The notes: a model not told the origin generated them from the sequence alone. DNA of 64,000 nt from Pandoraea terrigena (GCF_902459705.1 NZ_CABPRU010000006.1:62001-126000); one strand, 5' to 3'; shown: positions 8,467 through 17,980, numbered from the stretch's first letter. Made by a program: numbers and translations.

Positions 8467-9629
8467 GCTTTCAATATCCACTCGCAACGTCTTCCTGGGG
8501 GGCCGAGGAGTATGACGCCATTCAGCGCGTTGTCGCGTCCGGCATGTTTTCCATGGGGCCGAAAGTAGCGGAATTCGAGCGTTGCTTTGCCGAGTATGTC
8601 GGCAGCAAGTATTGCGTGATGGTGAATTCCGGATCCTCGGCCAATCTGTTGATGGTGGCCGCACAGTTCTACACGAAGAATCCGGCATTCAAGCTGGAGC
8701 GAGGCGATGAGGTGATCGTGCCCGCGGTGTCGTGGAGCACCACGTACTATCCTCTGTACCAATACGGACTGAAGCTGCGTTTTGTCGATATCGATCTCGA
8801 GACGCTCAACTACGATCTGGATGCACTTGAAGCGGCGATTACCGACAAAACCCGCGCGATCATGGTCGTGAACCTGCTGGGTAACCCCAACGACTTCGCC
8901 CGCCTCAAGCAGATTATCGGCAAGCGCGAAATCGTCATGATCGAAGACAACTGCGAGTCGATGGGAGCGACGTTCGAGAATCGCCAGACCGGTACATTCG
9001 GGATCATGGGCAGCTACAGCGCCTTTTTCTCGCACCATATTTCGACAATGGAAGGCGGCATGATCGTCACCGACGACGAGGAGCTTTACCACATCCTCCT
9101 GTCGTTGCGCGCGCATGGCTGGACTCGCAACCTGCCGAAGTTCAATCATGTGTGCGGCGAAAAGAGCGATGATCCGTTCAAGGAATCGTTCCGCTTTATG
9201 CTGCCCGGCTATAACGTCCGTCCACTAGAGATGTCGGGCGCGATCGGCATTGAGCAGGTCAAGCGGTTACCGGAGCTGATTCGCGCGCGGCGCGCCAACG
9301 GCGCACTGCTTCAGGAAGTGATGGCAAATCATCCGGAGTTGATGATCCAACGCGAAATCGGTGAAAGCAGCTGGTTCGGATTCAGCCTGGTGATTCGCCG
9401 GGGTTCGTCGCTGACGCGTGATGCGCTGGTCAAGCGACTCAACGAAGCCGGCTTCGAGTGCCGCCCGATCGTGGCAGGAAACTTTGCCAAGAACGATGTT
9501 GTGAAGTATTTCGATCATTCGATTGCAGGGGAATTGCGAAACGCGGAACACATCGATCATTCCGGCCTGTTCGTTGGTAACCATCACTATCCGATTGAAA
9601 GCGCCATTGCCGCGTTGAGGAAAATCTGA
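8463..9629 (+). CDS. colD: GDP-4-keto-6-deoxy-D-mannose 3-dehydratase
   Basis: 388-residue PLP-dependent enzyme of the DegT/DnrJ/EryC1/StrS fold that removes the C3 hydroxyl instead of transaminating. Where sugar aminotransferases have the PLP-binding lysine, the sequence reads SAFFSHHISTMEGG, placing His191 in the lysine position, the diagnostic feature of ColD. N-terminal PLATSSWGAEEYDAI and C-terminal SWFGFSLVI with ECRPIVAGNF also match the ColD pattern as I remember it from E. coli O55. It overlaps the preceding gene by 4 bp (ATGA). The product is GDP-4-keto-3,6-dideoxymannose. I regard a perosamine aminotransferase as excluded by the lysine loss. Confidence 0.9.
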   Translation: MSFQYPLATSSWGAEEYDAIQRVVASGMFSMGPKVAEFERCFAEYVGSKYCVMVNSGSSANLLMVAAQFYTKNPAFKLERGDEVIVPAVSWSTTYYPLYQYGLKLRFVDIDLETLNYDLDALEAAITDKTRAIMVVNLLGNPNDFARLKQIIGKREIVMIEDNCESMGATFENRQTGTFGIMGSYSAFFSHHISTMEGGMIVTDDEELYHILLSLRAHGWTRNLPKFNHVCGEKSDDPFKESFRFMLPGYNVRPLEMSGAIGIEQVKRLPELIRARRANGALLQEVMANHPELMIQREIGESSWFGFSLVIRRGSSLTRDALVKRLNEAGFECRPIVAGNFAKNDVVKYFDHSIAGELRNAEHIDHSGLFVGNHHYPIESAIAALRKI

Positions 9630-9632
9630 GTC

Positions 9633-10403
9633 ATGAAAGCAGTGATTCTTGCCGGTGGACTTGGAACCCGAATTTCCGAAGAAACCCATCTCAAGCCCAA
9701 GCCGATGATCGAGATCGGTGGCAAGCCGATTCTCTGGCACATCCTGAAGATGTATTCGACGCATGGCGTCAACGATTTCGTAATTTGCTGCGGGTATAAG
9801 GGCTACGTTATCAAGGAATACTTCGCCAATTACTTCCTGCATACGTCAGACGTGACCTTTGACATGCAGCGAAACGAGATGGAAGTACATCAGCGGCACG
9901 CCGAACCGTGGCGTGTGACGTTGGTGGATACTGGCGAGGAAACCATGACTGGCGGCCGGCTGAGGCGGGTGGCGCGCTACGTGGAGAATGAGGAGGCATT
10001 CTGCTTCACTTACGGCGATGGCGTCAGTGACGTGGATATCACGAAACTAATCTCCTTCCATCGCAGTGCAGGTGTCCAGGCGACCTTGACTGCGGTCACG
10101 CCGCCGGGCCGATTTGGTGCGCTCGACATACAAGGTAATAGCGTGTTGTCGTTCGAGGAAAAGCCCAAGGGCGACGGCGCCAAGATCAACGGTGGCTTCT
10201 TCGTTCTCTCGCCGAAGGTCATTGACCTGATCCGCGACGACAGCACGATCTGGGAGCGCGCGCCGCTCGAATGCCTGGCGAGCAGCCGTCAATTGGCGGC
10301 TTACTCCCACGAGGGTTTCTGGCAGCCGATGGATACGTTGCGTGACAAAGTGTTGCTGGAGGATCTGTGGGCCAGCGGCAAGGCGCCGTGGAAGACATGG
10401 TGA
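9633..10403 (+). CDS. rfbF: Glucose-1-phosphate cytidylyltransferase
   Basis: 256-residue nucleotidyltransferase forming CDP-glucose from CTP and glucose-1-phosphate, the entry to CDP-3,6-dideoxyhexoses. The N-terminal signature [20 protein letters not shown] is followed by [31 protein letters not shown] holds the metal-binding Asp. Length and motifs match RfbF/AscA/DdhA. It lies 3 bp after colD and shares one base with the start of rfbG, so the GDP and CDP pathways appear to be co-transcribed. Confidence 0.95.
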   Translation: MKAVILAGGLGTRISEETHLKPKPMIEIGGKPILWHILKMYSTHGVNDFVICCGYKGYVIKEYFANYFLHTSDVTFDMQRNEMEVHQRHAEPWRVTLVDTGEETMTGGRLRRVARYVENEEAFCFTYGDGVSDVDITKLISFHRSAGVQATLTAVTPPGRFGALDIQGNSVLSFEEKPKGDGAKINGGFFVLSPKVIDLIRDDSTIWERAPLECLASSRQLAAYSHEGFWQPMDTLRDKVLLEDLWASGKAPWKTW

Positions 10404-11488
10404 TGAATCCAGCATTCTGGCGCGGTAAGCGCGTTTTCCTGACAGGCCATACCGGCTTCAAGGGGGGCTGGCTGGCACTGTGGCTGCAGCAGCTCGGCGC
10501 CGAAGTCACCGGTTACGCACTGCCTGCAGTGACGGAGCCCAGTCTGTTCGAGGTTGCCCGGGTAGCGGAGAACATGCGCTCGGTGATGGGTGATGTGCGT
10601 GACGGTGCCTCGCTGCGTCGAGCCGTGAGCGAAGCACAGCCCCAGATTGTCATTCATATGGCAGCGCAGCCGTTAGTCCGCTATTCGTATGCGGAACCGG
10701 TCGAGACATACTCGACAAACGTAATGGGGCTTGTCCATCTGCTGGAAGCCGTTCGGGCGACACCGGGAATTAAATCGGTGGTCAACGTAACCAGCGACAA
10801 ATGCTACGAGAATCGCGAGTGGCTGTGGCCATATCGCGAAAACGAGGCGATGGGCGGCTACGATCCCTACAGTAGCAGTAAAGGGTGTGCCGAACTCGTC
10901 ACGGCCGCGTATCGAAACTCATATTTCAATCCGCAACGCCACGGGGAACACGGCGTGGGCTTGGCCAGCGCGCGTGCGGGTAACGTAATTGGCGGTGGCG
11001 ATTGGGCGTTGGACCGATTGGTACCCGATATTGTTCGGGCCATGACGCAAGGCAATGACATTCTGGTGCGTAGTCCGCATGCCATCCGACCTTGGCAGCA
11101 TGTGCTGGAGCCCCTCAGCGGTTACCTGCTGCTGGCCGAGAAGTTATACGAAGGGGGCGCGGCCTTCGCGGAGGGGTGGAATTTCGGACCTGCCGGTGGC
11201 GACGCACGCCCCGTGCAGTGGATCGTCGAACGATTCGTTGAGCTATGGGGCGACGGACGCACCTGGCGCCTTGACGCGAATCCGCAGCCGCACGAGGCCA
11301 ATATTCTGAAACTCGATTGCACCAAGGCGCACTCGCAATTGTCGTGGCAGCCGCGCTGGACGCTTGTGCAGGCACTGGAGAAGATTGTCGCCTGGCACAA
11401 GGCACACCTTCACAAAATTGATATGCGTGCGATGACGCTGTCTCAGATCGCCGAGTATCAAAACAGCAGCAACGGAATTTATGAATAA
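10403..11488 (+). CDS. rfbG: CDP-glucose 4,6-dehydratase
   Basis: 361-residue SDR converting CDP-glucose to CDP-4-keto-6-deoxyglucose. It shows the NAD-binding [19 protein letters not shown] loop, [15 protein letters not shown], the catalytic Thr in [10 protein letters not shown], and [12 protein letters not shown] with the Y-x3-K pair. Start ATG 10403 gives [12 protein letters not shown], the usual RfbG beginning, and has GGAAG about 8 bp upstream; an alternative ATG lies at 10397. It overlaps rfbF by one base and rfbH by 8 bp, indicating tight coupling. Confidence 0.94.
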   Translation: MNPAFWRGKRVFLTGHTGFKGGWLALWLQQLGAEVTGYALPAVTEPSLFEVARVAENMRSVMGDVRDGASLRRAVSEAQPQIVIHMAAQPLVRYSYAEPVETYSTNVMGLVHLLEAVRATPGIKSVVNVTSDKCYENREWLWPYRENEAMGGYDPYSSSKGCAELVTAAYRNSYFNPQRHGEHGVGLASARAGNVIGGGDWALDRLVPDIVRAMTQGNDILVRSPHAIRPWQHVLEPLSGYLLLAEKLYEGGAAFAEGWNFGPAGGDARPVQWIVERFVELWGDGRTWRLDANPQPHEANILKLDCTKAHSQLSWQPRWTLVQALEKIVAWHKAHLHKIDMRAMTLSQIAEYQNSSNGIYE

Positions 11489-12794
11489 AGATCAACTTCG
11501 CGAAGAGATTCGCCAATTGGTTCGCCAGTATGGCGAACTGTCGACGCAGCGTCCCGACTTCGAACCGGGCATCACCGTTGTTCCGCCGTCGGGCAAAGTC
11601 ATCGGTTCGAAAGAACTGGAGTACATGGTCGATGCCTCACTCGATGGCTGGCTGACCACGGGTCGCTTCAACGATGCTTTCGAGCAGCGCCTGGCCGCCT
11701 TCCTTGGCGTTCGGTATCTGATCACGGTCAACTCCGGATCGTCGGCGAACCTGGTGGCGTTCTCGACGTTGACGTCGCCTCAACTGGGCGATCGCGCGAT
11801 CAAGCAAGGTGACGAAGTCATCGGCGTGGCCGCCGGGTTCCCGACCACGGTCAACCCGATCATTCAATTCGGCGCGGTACCCGTATTCGTCGATGTCGAA
11901 CTCGGCACCTACAACATCGACGCAAGCAAGATCGAATCGGCTATCACGCCCAAGACCAAAGCGATCATGCTCGCGCATACGCTAGGCAATCCGTACAATC
12001 TCGAGGTCATCACCAAGCTGTGCAAGCAGCATAACCTCTGGCTGATCGAGGACTGCTGCGATGCCCTGGGCTCGACATACGACGGCAAGCTTGTCGGGAC
12101 ATTTGGCGATATCGGCACGCTCAGTTTCTACCCAGCGCACCACATCACGATGGGCGAGGGTGGCGCGGTGTTTACCAACGACCCCGACCTTAAACGTATT
12201 GCCGAATCGTTCCGCGACTGGGGCCGTGACTGTTATTGCCCGCCGGGCAAGGACAACACATGCGGCAAGCGCTTCTGCTGGAAACTCGGCAACCTGCCCG
12301 CTGGCTACGATCACAAGTACACGTATTCGCATCTTGGCTACAACCTTAAGATCACCGACATGCAGGCTGCCTGCGGTCTTGCACAGCTCGATCGTGCGCC
12401 GGAATTTATCGAGGCTCGCAAGCGTAATTTCGCCTACCTGAAAGATCGCCTGCAGACGTGCGCTGAATTCCTGATTCTTCCGGAAGCCACGCCGAAATCC
12501 GATCCGTCATGGTTCGGCTTCCCGATCACGCTGAAGTCCGATGTAGGTTTCAACCGCGTTGATCTTCTTGCCTATCTCGACCAGAACAAGATCGGCACGC
12601 GCCTGCTGTTTGCCGGCAACCTGACGCGTCAGCCGTACATGATCAATCAGAAGTATCGCGTTGTCGGCGAGCTGACCAACACCGACATCATCATGAACCA
12701 GACGTTCTGGGTCGGCATTTATCCGGGCCTGTCGACCGAGATGCTCGACTTCGTCGCAGAGAAGATCGAAACATACCTGGGCGTCAACTTCTAA
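11481..12794 (+). CDS. rfbH: CDP-4-keto-6-deoxy-D-glucose 3-dehydrase (E1, RfbH)
   Basis: 437-residue PMP-dependent, [2Fe-2S] enzyme removing the C3 hydroxyl to give CDP-4-keto-3,6-dideoxyglucose. The motif [18 protein letters not shown] has His220 in place of the aminotransferase lysine. Counting residues gives Cys193, Cys251, Cys253 and Cys261, exactly the C-x57-C-x-C-x7-C cluster pattern of E1, so the iron-sulfur site looks intact. Known E1 enzymes work with a reductase E3 (RfbI/AscD), which is not found in this window and must be supplied elsewhere or replaced. The start overlaps rfbG by 8 bp. Confidence 0.96.
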   Translation: MNKDQLREEIRQLVRQYGELSTQRPDFEPGITVVPPSGKVIGSKELEYMVDASLDGWLTTGRFNDAFEQRLAAFLGVRYLITVNSGSSANLVAFSTLTSPQLGDRAIKQGDEVIGVAAGFPTTVNPIIQFGAVPVFVDVELGTYNIDASKIESAITPKTKAIMLAHTLGNPYNLEVITKLCKQHNLWLIEDCCDALGSTYDGKLVGTFGDIGTLSFYPAHHITMGEGGAVFTNDPDLKRIAESFRDWGRDCYCPPGKDNTCGKRFCWKLGNLPAGYDHKYTYSHLGYNLKITDMQAACGLAQLDRAPEFIEARKRNFAYLKDRLQTCAEFLILPEATPKSDPSWFGFPITLKSDVGFNRVDLLAYLDQNKIGTRLLFAGNLTRQPYMINQKYRVVGELTNTDIIMNQTFWVGIYPGLSTEMLDFVAEKIETYLGVNF

Positions 12795-12803
12795 GCGACG
12801 GCC

Positions 12804-13850
12804 ATGTTTATCGCCTTGCCTTCGCAGGATATCGAGCAGGTTGTCGAACGGACTGCCGAGTTTTGGCACCGCTATCGCGGCGCGCGTCTGTTCCTCACGG
12901 GTGCAACGGGTTTCATCGGCACCTGGCTGGTGGAAATCGTGCGGCACGCGAACGCCATGCTCGGTAGCGACATCCAGGTCGTGGCGCTCAGCCGTGATCC
13001 CGACGCCGCATGTGCGCGCGCGATGCAGGTATTTGGCGCGTCTCACGTACGATTCGTGCGCGGCGACGCCGTGTCGTTCGATCGCAGTATCGGCGCGGTT
13101 GACTTGTGCATTCACGCGGCGACCGACGTATCCGATCCTCGCAAGGCGGCCAATCGTTTGCAGACCTTCGATACGGCGTTGATGGGAACCCGCCGAGTGC
13201 TCGAGGCCGCATTGGAGAACGGTGCCCAGCGATTCTTGCTGACTTCGAGCGGTGCCGTGTACGGGCCGCAACCGCCGGAACTGGCGGCGGTTTCCGAAAC
13301 CTTTATGCAGGCCCCATCGCCACTGGATGTCGCCAGTGCTTACGGACAGGGCAAGCGGGCGGCGGAATGGTTAACGTGCGCGATATCGGAACACACCGCC
13401 ATGGCCGCCTGCATTGCGCGCATTTACGCGTTGATCGGCCCGGGGTTACCTCTGGACGGAACCTTTGCTGCGGGTAATTTCATTCGTGATGCGGTCGCCG
13501 GCAATCCGATCCAGATACAGGGGGACGGCAGCCCATGCAGGACATATCTGTACGTAGCTGACGCCTGCGTCTGGCTGCTGGAAATGCTGATGCGCGGCAC
13601 CACCGGCGCCGCCTACAACGTGGGGTCGGAGCATGTTGTCTCTATCCGCACCTTGGCCGAGCGTATTCGCGACGCCAGCGGTTCGAATGCCGCGCTGACC
13701 ATTGCCGGCACACCGACGGCCGCCCTGCCGCAACGCTACGTCCCCGATACATCCAAGGCGCGAGGCGAACTGGGCCTGGAGGAACACGTCGGACTGAACG
13801 ATGCCATTCACAAGACCATTTCCTGGGCTCGGATGACGACCAGACTATGA
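12804..13850 (+). CDS. NAD(P)-dependent SDR epimerase/reductase, probably acting on the CDP-3,6-dideoxyhexulose branch
   Basis: 348-residue extended SDR. After about 26 N-terminal residues comes FLTGATGFIGTWLVEIV, then CIHAATDVSD, the catalytic LLTSSGAVYGPQ serine and SAYGQGKRAAEW with the Y-x3-K pair; VADACVWLLEML follows. It lies between rfbH and the split transketolase and overlaps the latter by 4 bp. By position it could be the analogue of CDP-abequose or CDP-paratose synthase reducing the 4-keto group. It could also reduce the carbonyl of a newly added two-carbon branch, as YerF does in yersiniose synthesis. Sequence alone does not decide. Confidence 0.7.
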   Translation: MFIALPSQDIEQVVERTAEFWHRYRGARLFLTGATGFIGTWLVEIVRHANAMLGSDIQVVALSRDPDAACARAMQVFGASHVRFVRGDAVSFDRSIGAVDLCIHAATDVSDPRKAANRLQTFDTALMGTRRVLEAALENGAQRFLLTSSGAVYGPQPPELAAVSETFMQAPSPLDVASAYGQGKRAAEWLTCAISEHTAMAACIARIYALIGPGLPLDGTFAAGNFIRDAVAGNPIQIQGDGSPCRTYLYVADACVWLLEMLMRGTTGAAYNVGSEHVVSIRTLAERIRDASGSNAALTIAGTPTAALPQRYVPDTSKARGELGLEEHVGLNDAIHKTISWARMTTRL

Positions 13851-14653
13851 GCAAATTTAACCCACAAGCGATTCGTAGAGCGATCATCGACATGGCGTAT
13901 GCCGGTAGCACCGTGCACATCGGCTGTGCCTTCTCCATCGTTGAATTGATTGCCGTTCTGTATCGCGATCATCTGAGGGTCAGGGTCGACCAGCCCGATG
14001 CGCCGGAACGCGATTATCTCGTCCTGAGCAAGGGTCATGGCGTCATGGCCCAGTACGTCTGTCTGGCCGAACTCGGCTGGTTGTCGCAGGAGGATCTGGC
14101 AAACTATTTCAAGGACGGTACACGCCTGAAGGGACTCGCGGATGTGCACGTTCCCGGCGTGGAAGCCACCACAGGCTCGCTTGGCCACGGGTTGTCGGTG
14201 GCCACTGGCCTGGCGCTCGCAGCCAAGCTTAATCACACCGACCAGATGTGCTACGCCGTGGTGGGTGATGGCGAAATTAACGAGGGCACGATCTGGGAAG
14301 CGGCGTTGTTCGCGACCCACTTCAAGCTGGATAATCTCGTGGTCATCGTCGACAAAAATGGTTTTCAGGCAATGGGATCGACGGACGAGGTCATGAGACT
14401 CGGCAATATCGAAGCCAAATTCGCGGCCTTCGGCTTCGATGCCGTCACCATCGACGGGCACGACGAGAATGCGATCGGCGCCGCCTATGCGGCCGCACGG
14501 CGGCAGCGCGATGGCCGTCCCAAGGCGATCGTTGCCAACACGATCAAGGGTAAGGGCGTGTCGTTCATGGAGAACGCCAATATCTGGCACTACACTCGCC
14601 TGAACAGCGACACCTATCGTAATGCAATGAATGAATTGGGATCTGCCAAATGA
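13847..14653 (+). CDS. Transketolase-like enzyme, N-terminal (ThDP pyrophosphate-binding) subunit
   Basis: 268 residues corresponding to the first domain of transketolase. The ThDP motif begins GDGEINEGTIWEAALFATHF and ends VVIVDKNGFQ. LSKGHGVMAQYV, and EATTGSLGHGLSVATGLALA with conserved His, match transketolase substrate and ThDP contacts. It needs the next gene, which carries the second and third domains; the two overlap by 4 bp. In an O-antigen locus behind rfbFGH the likely job is not pentose phosphate metabolism but transfer of a two-carbon unit to a nucleotide sugar. Donor and acceptor are inference. Confidence 0.88.
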   Translation: MSKFNPQAIRRAIIDMAYAGSTVHIGCAFSIVELIAVLYRDHLRVRVDQPDAPERDYLVLSKGHGVMAQYVCLAELGWLSQEDLANYFKDGTRLKGLADVHVPGVEATTGSLGHGLSVATGLALAAKLNHTDQMCYAVVGDGEINEGTIWEAALFATHFKLDNLVVIVDKNGFQAMGSTDEVMRLGNIEAKFAAFGFDAVTIDGHDENAIGAAYAAARRQRDGRPKAIVANTIKGKGVSFMENANIWHYTRLNSDTYRNAMNELGSAK

Positions 14654-15582
14654 GAGCCGCATTCTCAGATGCCCTGGTAAGCGCCGCGCAAGCCAATCCA
14701 AAAATTCTGCTGTTGACCGGCGATCATGGCTATGCGCTGTTTGACGCATTTCGTCGCGCTTGCCCGAATCAATATATCAACTGTGGCGTGGCCGAACAAA
14801 ATATGGTCGGTGTGGCCGCCGGGTTGGCGCGCGCGGGTTTTCGACCTGTCGTGTATGGCCTTGCGGCATTCGTTCCCGTACGTGTGCTTGAGCAAATCAA
14901 GATCGATATCTGCTACGAGGACCTGCCGGTCATGCTGATTGGCGACGGCGCCGGATTTGTCTACAGTCACTTGGGCGCAAGCCATCAGTCGATGGAAGAT
15001 GTCGCCGTGACCCGCCCGTTGCCGGGACTTACCATCTTGTCTCCGGCAGATCGTTACGAGATGGCGGCGACGATGCGGCTTGCTTTCGACACGCGCGGTC
15101 CGGTGTACCTGCGCATGGGCAAATCGGATCGCGGCGATGTGCATGGCGCCTCGCTCACCCTGGCACCCGGCAAGGCCCTTAAGGTGCGCGAACGCAATCG
15201 CAAGATTGTTTTGATCGCGACCGGCTCGATGGTGCATGCGGCCGTCAATCTCGTCGACGCGGGCATGCAGGCGGACGTTTGGAGCGTCCCGTCAATCAAA
15301 CCCCTCGACACGTCGGCGTTGCGCGACATCGGTGCGGGCGCACAGGACATCTTCGTGCTGGAAGAACACGTCGTTGTCGGTGGACTGGGTAGTTGCGTGG
15401 CCGAAAGCCTCACCGATCTGGGGACGGGCACTCCGCGCGTCCATCGAATCGGTGTGGAAGACCGGTTTTCCGCGTATTGCGGTACGTACGAATACCTGCT
15501 CAGTGAGCATCGACTGGATACTCCCACGATTCGCAAGCGCATCGAAGGCATCCTGTCGAGCTCAGGTGGAGTCGCGGCATGA
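14650..15582 (+). CDS. Transketolase-like enzyme, C-terminal (pyrimidine-binding) subunit
   Basis: 310 residues covering the pyrimidine-binding domain and the C-terminal regulatory-like domain. INCGVAEQNMVGVAAGLA contains the Glu expected to activate the aminopyrimidine of ThDP, followed by VYGLAAFVPVRVLEQIK and SHLGASHQSMEDVAVTRPLP. The end, VLEEHVVVGGLGSCVAESL, is the usual transketolase C-domain. Together with the preceding gene it forms a two-polypeptide transketolase of about 578 residues. It overlaps the upstream gene and the downstream GT2 gene by 4 bp each, so it belongs to the polysaccharide operon. Confidence 0.88.
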   Translation: MRAAFSDALVSAAQANPKILLLTGDHGYALFDAFRRACPNQYINCGVAEQNMVGVAAGLARAGFRPVVYGLAAFVPVRVLEQIKIDICYEDLPVMLIGDGAGFVYSHLGASHQSMEDVAVTRPLPGLTILSPADRYEMAATMRLAFDTRGPVYLRMGKSDRGDVHGASLTLAPGKALKVRERNRKIVLIATGSMVHAAVNLVDAGMQADVWSVPSIKPLDTSALRDIGAGAQDIFVLEEHVVVGGLGSCVAESLTDLGTGTPRVHRIGVEDRFSAYCGTYEYLLSEHRLDTPTIRKRIEGILSSSGGVAA

Positions 15583-16493
15583 CGACTGCGAAGGTGCAGT
15601 TGTACATCCTTTCTCGCGATCGCCCGGCATATCTGCAGGAGACCCTGCGTTCGGCCATTGGCGAGATGAATGACGACGTTCAGGTCATCGTGTCGGATAA
15701 CTCCGAGGGCGACGAGGTCGAGCGCATGGTCGCGGAGGAATTTCCTCTCGTCACCTATCTCAGACGTCGGCCGGCGCTACCTGCCCTGGACCATTTCCAC
15801 GTCGTTATCGCGGAAAGCTCTGCTGAGTTCGTCGTCTATTTCCACGACGACGACTTGATGCTTCCGGGCTTCGTCGCGACCTTGCGCGATGCGCTCGTTG
15901 CCCGTCCGGAGTTGAGTGCGGTGGCTTGCAATGCCAACCTCGTGATGGGAGACAAGGTAACGTCGCGGCGCGTGATGGGCGATTGCACCGAGCCGCACGA
16001 GATTGCGTCGGTCGAAGCGTTGGTGACGCCCTACCTGACCTTGACGGGCCCGAGGCCCGCACCGTTCCCGGGGTATATGTACCGCCGCAAGTGCCTCGAT
16101 GGCCTGTCCCTGAAACCGGAGGAAGGCGGCAAGCACGCCGACCTGGCATTCCTGATAAGCGTGTTACGACGTGCACCGATGCTCTGGTTGCCCAAGCCGA
16201 ACATGCTGTATCGCGTTCACGCGAGCAACGACAGCCGGGTGGAGTCGATCGGGCAGCGACTACGGCTGCTGCGCCATGTGTACCGGCAGTCGAACATTAC
16301 GCCCCGCTCGTCAGCGGTTGCCGAGTACCGTTTCGTCTACTGGCTGAACTGGTGGCGGGCGGAGCGACAACGCCCTGCCTGCGAACGCGCGTGGTGCTAT
16401 CGCACCGTCAGCCAATACCTGCTCTTCATGGGGTGTCGACTTGGCCTCAAGCACCCTTCGCTCAGTCGAAAATTGCTGACGCGCTCCCGCTGA
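15579..16493 (+). CDS. Glycosyltransferase family 2
   Basis: 304-residue GT-A enzyme. The N-terminus VQLYILSRDRPAYLQETLRS is the nucleotide-binding beginning of GT2 proteins, VIVSDNSEGDEVE follows, and YFHDDDLMLPGFVATL contains the metal-binding DxD-type motif near residue 88. Cytoplasmic, adding one residue to the lipid-linked repeat. It overlaps the transketolase gene by 4 bp, which makes the modified CDP-sugar a candidate donor; this is inference. The C-terminal third is basic and Trp-rich, probably membrane-associated. Confidence 0.85.
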   Translation: MTTAKVQLYILSRDRPAYLQETLRSAIGEMNDDVQVIVSDNSEGDEVERMVAEEFPLVTYLRRRPALPALDHFHVVIAESSAEFVVYFHDDDLMLPGFVATLRDALVARPELSAVACNANLVMGDKVTSRRVMGDCTEPHEIASVEALVTPYLTLTGPRPAPFPGYMYRRKCLDGLSLKPEEGGKHADLAFLISVLRRAPMLWLPKPNMLYRVHASNDSRVESIGQRLRLLRHVYRQSNITPRSSAVAEYRFVYWLNWWRAERQRPACERAWCYRTVSQYLLFMGCRLGLKHPSLSRKLLTRSR

Positions 16494-16528
16494 GCGCACT
16501 CCCACGGGAGCATCCGTTTGCTCCCATT

Positions 16529-17980
16529 TTGGACAAAACCACCGTGATTTTTGTACTCGTCGGCCGCCTACTGCAGTTTGCGGTGATGTTCCTTACGGTC
16601 AAGGTCATGACGACCTTATTGCCGCCGCACGAGTTGGGCAAAGCGACGCTGATCAACAGCAGCGTCGCTTTCTTCGCCATGCTGCTAATCAACCCCGTCG
16701 GGATGTTCATCAACCGGCGCCTGCACGCATGGCAGGACAACAGGACGATGCGTGGCTATTTCCACGCCTACTGTCTCTATCTGAGCGGTGTCTCGATGAT
16801 TGCCGCGATCGTTGTCTGGGCACTGTTTCACACCCGGCTCGTGCCCCCCGGAACGGGGACATGGTGGCCAGCATCGCTGGTTGCCGGCTCCATTCTGTTT
16901 GCCACCGTCAATCAGACACTCGTGCCGTCGCTGAACATGATCGGCCGGGCACGCGCGTTCGTCGTACTGACCCTGGCAACCTTGATCTCCGGCCTGGCGT
17001 TCTCCGTCGTGCTCGTACACCTGTGGTCGGCTAGCGCGGAAAGCTGGCTGACCGGCGTCATGATCGGGCAGATCGTGTTCTCCGTGCTTGGCTACGCCGT
17101 CTTCTTTTCCCCGGCGGTAACGCAGCAATCCACAGGGGTACGTAGCGTACTGACAAGGGAGCGATGCGTCGCCCTGTTTCAATTTTGCTGGCCCGTGGCC
17201 TTGGCGGCTGGCTTGAACTGGCTGCAGATGCAGGGATACCGATTCGTTCTGGCCAAGGAGTTGGGACTCGCGGATCTCGGCTTGTTTGTCGCAGGATACG
17301 GCATTGCCGCCGCGTTACTGGCCGCCACCGAAACGATCCTGACAACCTGGTTTCAACCTGCTTTCTACCGGCAGGCAAACGATCCGGACCGACACGTCCA
17401 AGCTACGGCGTGGGTTCGCTATGCCGACAAACTACTGCCGTTCTCGATTCTGGGCGTCTCCGCGCTACTGGCGGGCGCCCCCTATCTGACGGCGTTGATG
17501 TTGGGTCCGCAGTATCAAGGCGCCGCACGTTTCGTAGCGTTTGGTGCGATTGCGGAGTGGATTCGCATACTGATCGGACTATTCGGCCTGGGCGCTCATT
17601 TGCGCATGCAGACGCGATCGCTTGTCGTGCCCAACCTGGTTGGCGCTACGGCGACATTTGGCCTGGTGTTTTTCGGGCTGCCGCACGTTGGGCTCGACTG
17701 TGTAGCACCCTCGATCGCGATTGGAGGAGCCCTGATCGTACTTCAGCTCTATTGGCATTCGCGCGGTACGGGTTTTGTGATGCGCCCCAGTCTACGGCCG
17801 TTGCTGACAGTGACCGTCCTTGCCGCAATGGGTGTTGCGATATCAATACTGCTTCGACCTTGGATCGCCGGTCTAGGCGGGCGAGTCACGCCGCTGGTCG
17901 GCACGGGGTTGATCGCATGTCTCTGGTCTCCCGTTGCCATGTTGATGCTCAGACGCTCCAAAATCCTTAAAGAACTATGA
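16529..17980 (+). CDS. wzx: O-antigen repeat-unit flippase (Wzx-like)
   Basis: Polytopic inner-membrane protein of about 483 residues in the MATE/MOP polysaccharide transporter group, with roughly 12-14 hydrophobic segments starting at VIFVLVGRLLQFAVMFLTVK and ending at LIACLWSPVAMLML. No ATG precedes the first segment. TTG 16529, giving MDKTTVIFVLVG, is my choice, with GTG 16544 and the more distant GTG 16433 as alternatives; the ribosome-binding site is not clear for any of them. It lies 35 bp after the GT2 gene and overlaps the next glycosyltransferase by 4 bp. Predicted to flip the undecaprenyl-linked repeat unit to the periplasm. Confidence 0.85.
   Translation: MDKTTVIFVLVGRLLQFAVMFLTVKVMTTLLPPHELGKATLINSSVAFFAMLLINPVGMFINRRLHAWQDNRTMRGYFHAYCLYLSGVSMIAAIVVWALFHTRLVPPGTGTWWPASLVAGSILFATVNQTLVPSLNMIGRARAFVVLTLATLISGLAFSVVLVHLWSASAESWLTGVMIGQIVFSVLGYAVFFSPAVTQQSTGVRSVLTRERCVALFQFCWPVALAAGLNWLQMQGYRFVLAKELGLADLGLFVAGYGIAAALLAATETILTTWFQPAFYRQANDPDRHVQATAWVRYADKLLPFSILGVSALLAGAPYLTALMLGPQYQGAARFVAFGAIAEWIRILIGLFGLGAHLRMQTRSLVVPNLVGATATFGLVFFGLPHVGLDCVAPSIAIGGALIVLQLYWHSRGTGFVMRPSLRPLLTVTVLAAMGVAISILLRPWIAGLGGRVTPLVGTGLIACLWSPVAMLMLRRSKILKEL

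Noticed and set aside
8463-9629. Perosamine synthase (GDP-4-keto-6-deoxymannose aminotransferase)
   Set aside because: The essential PLP lysine is replaced by His191, the ColD signature.
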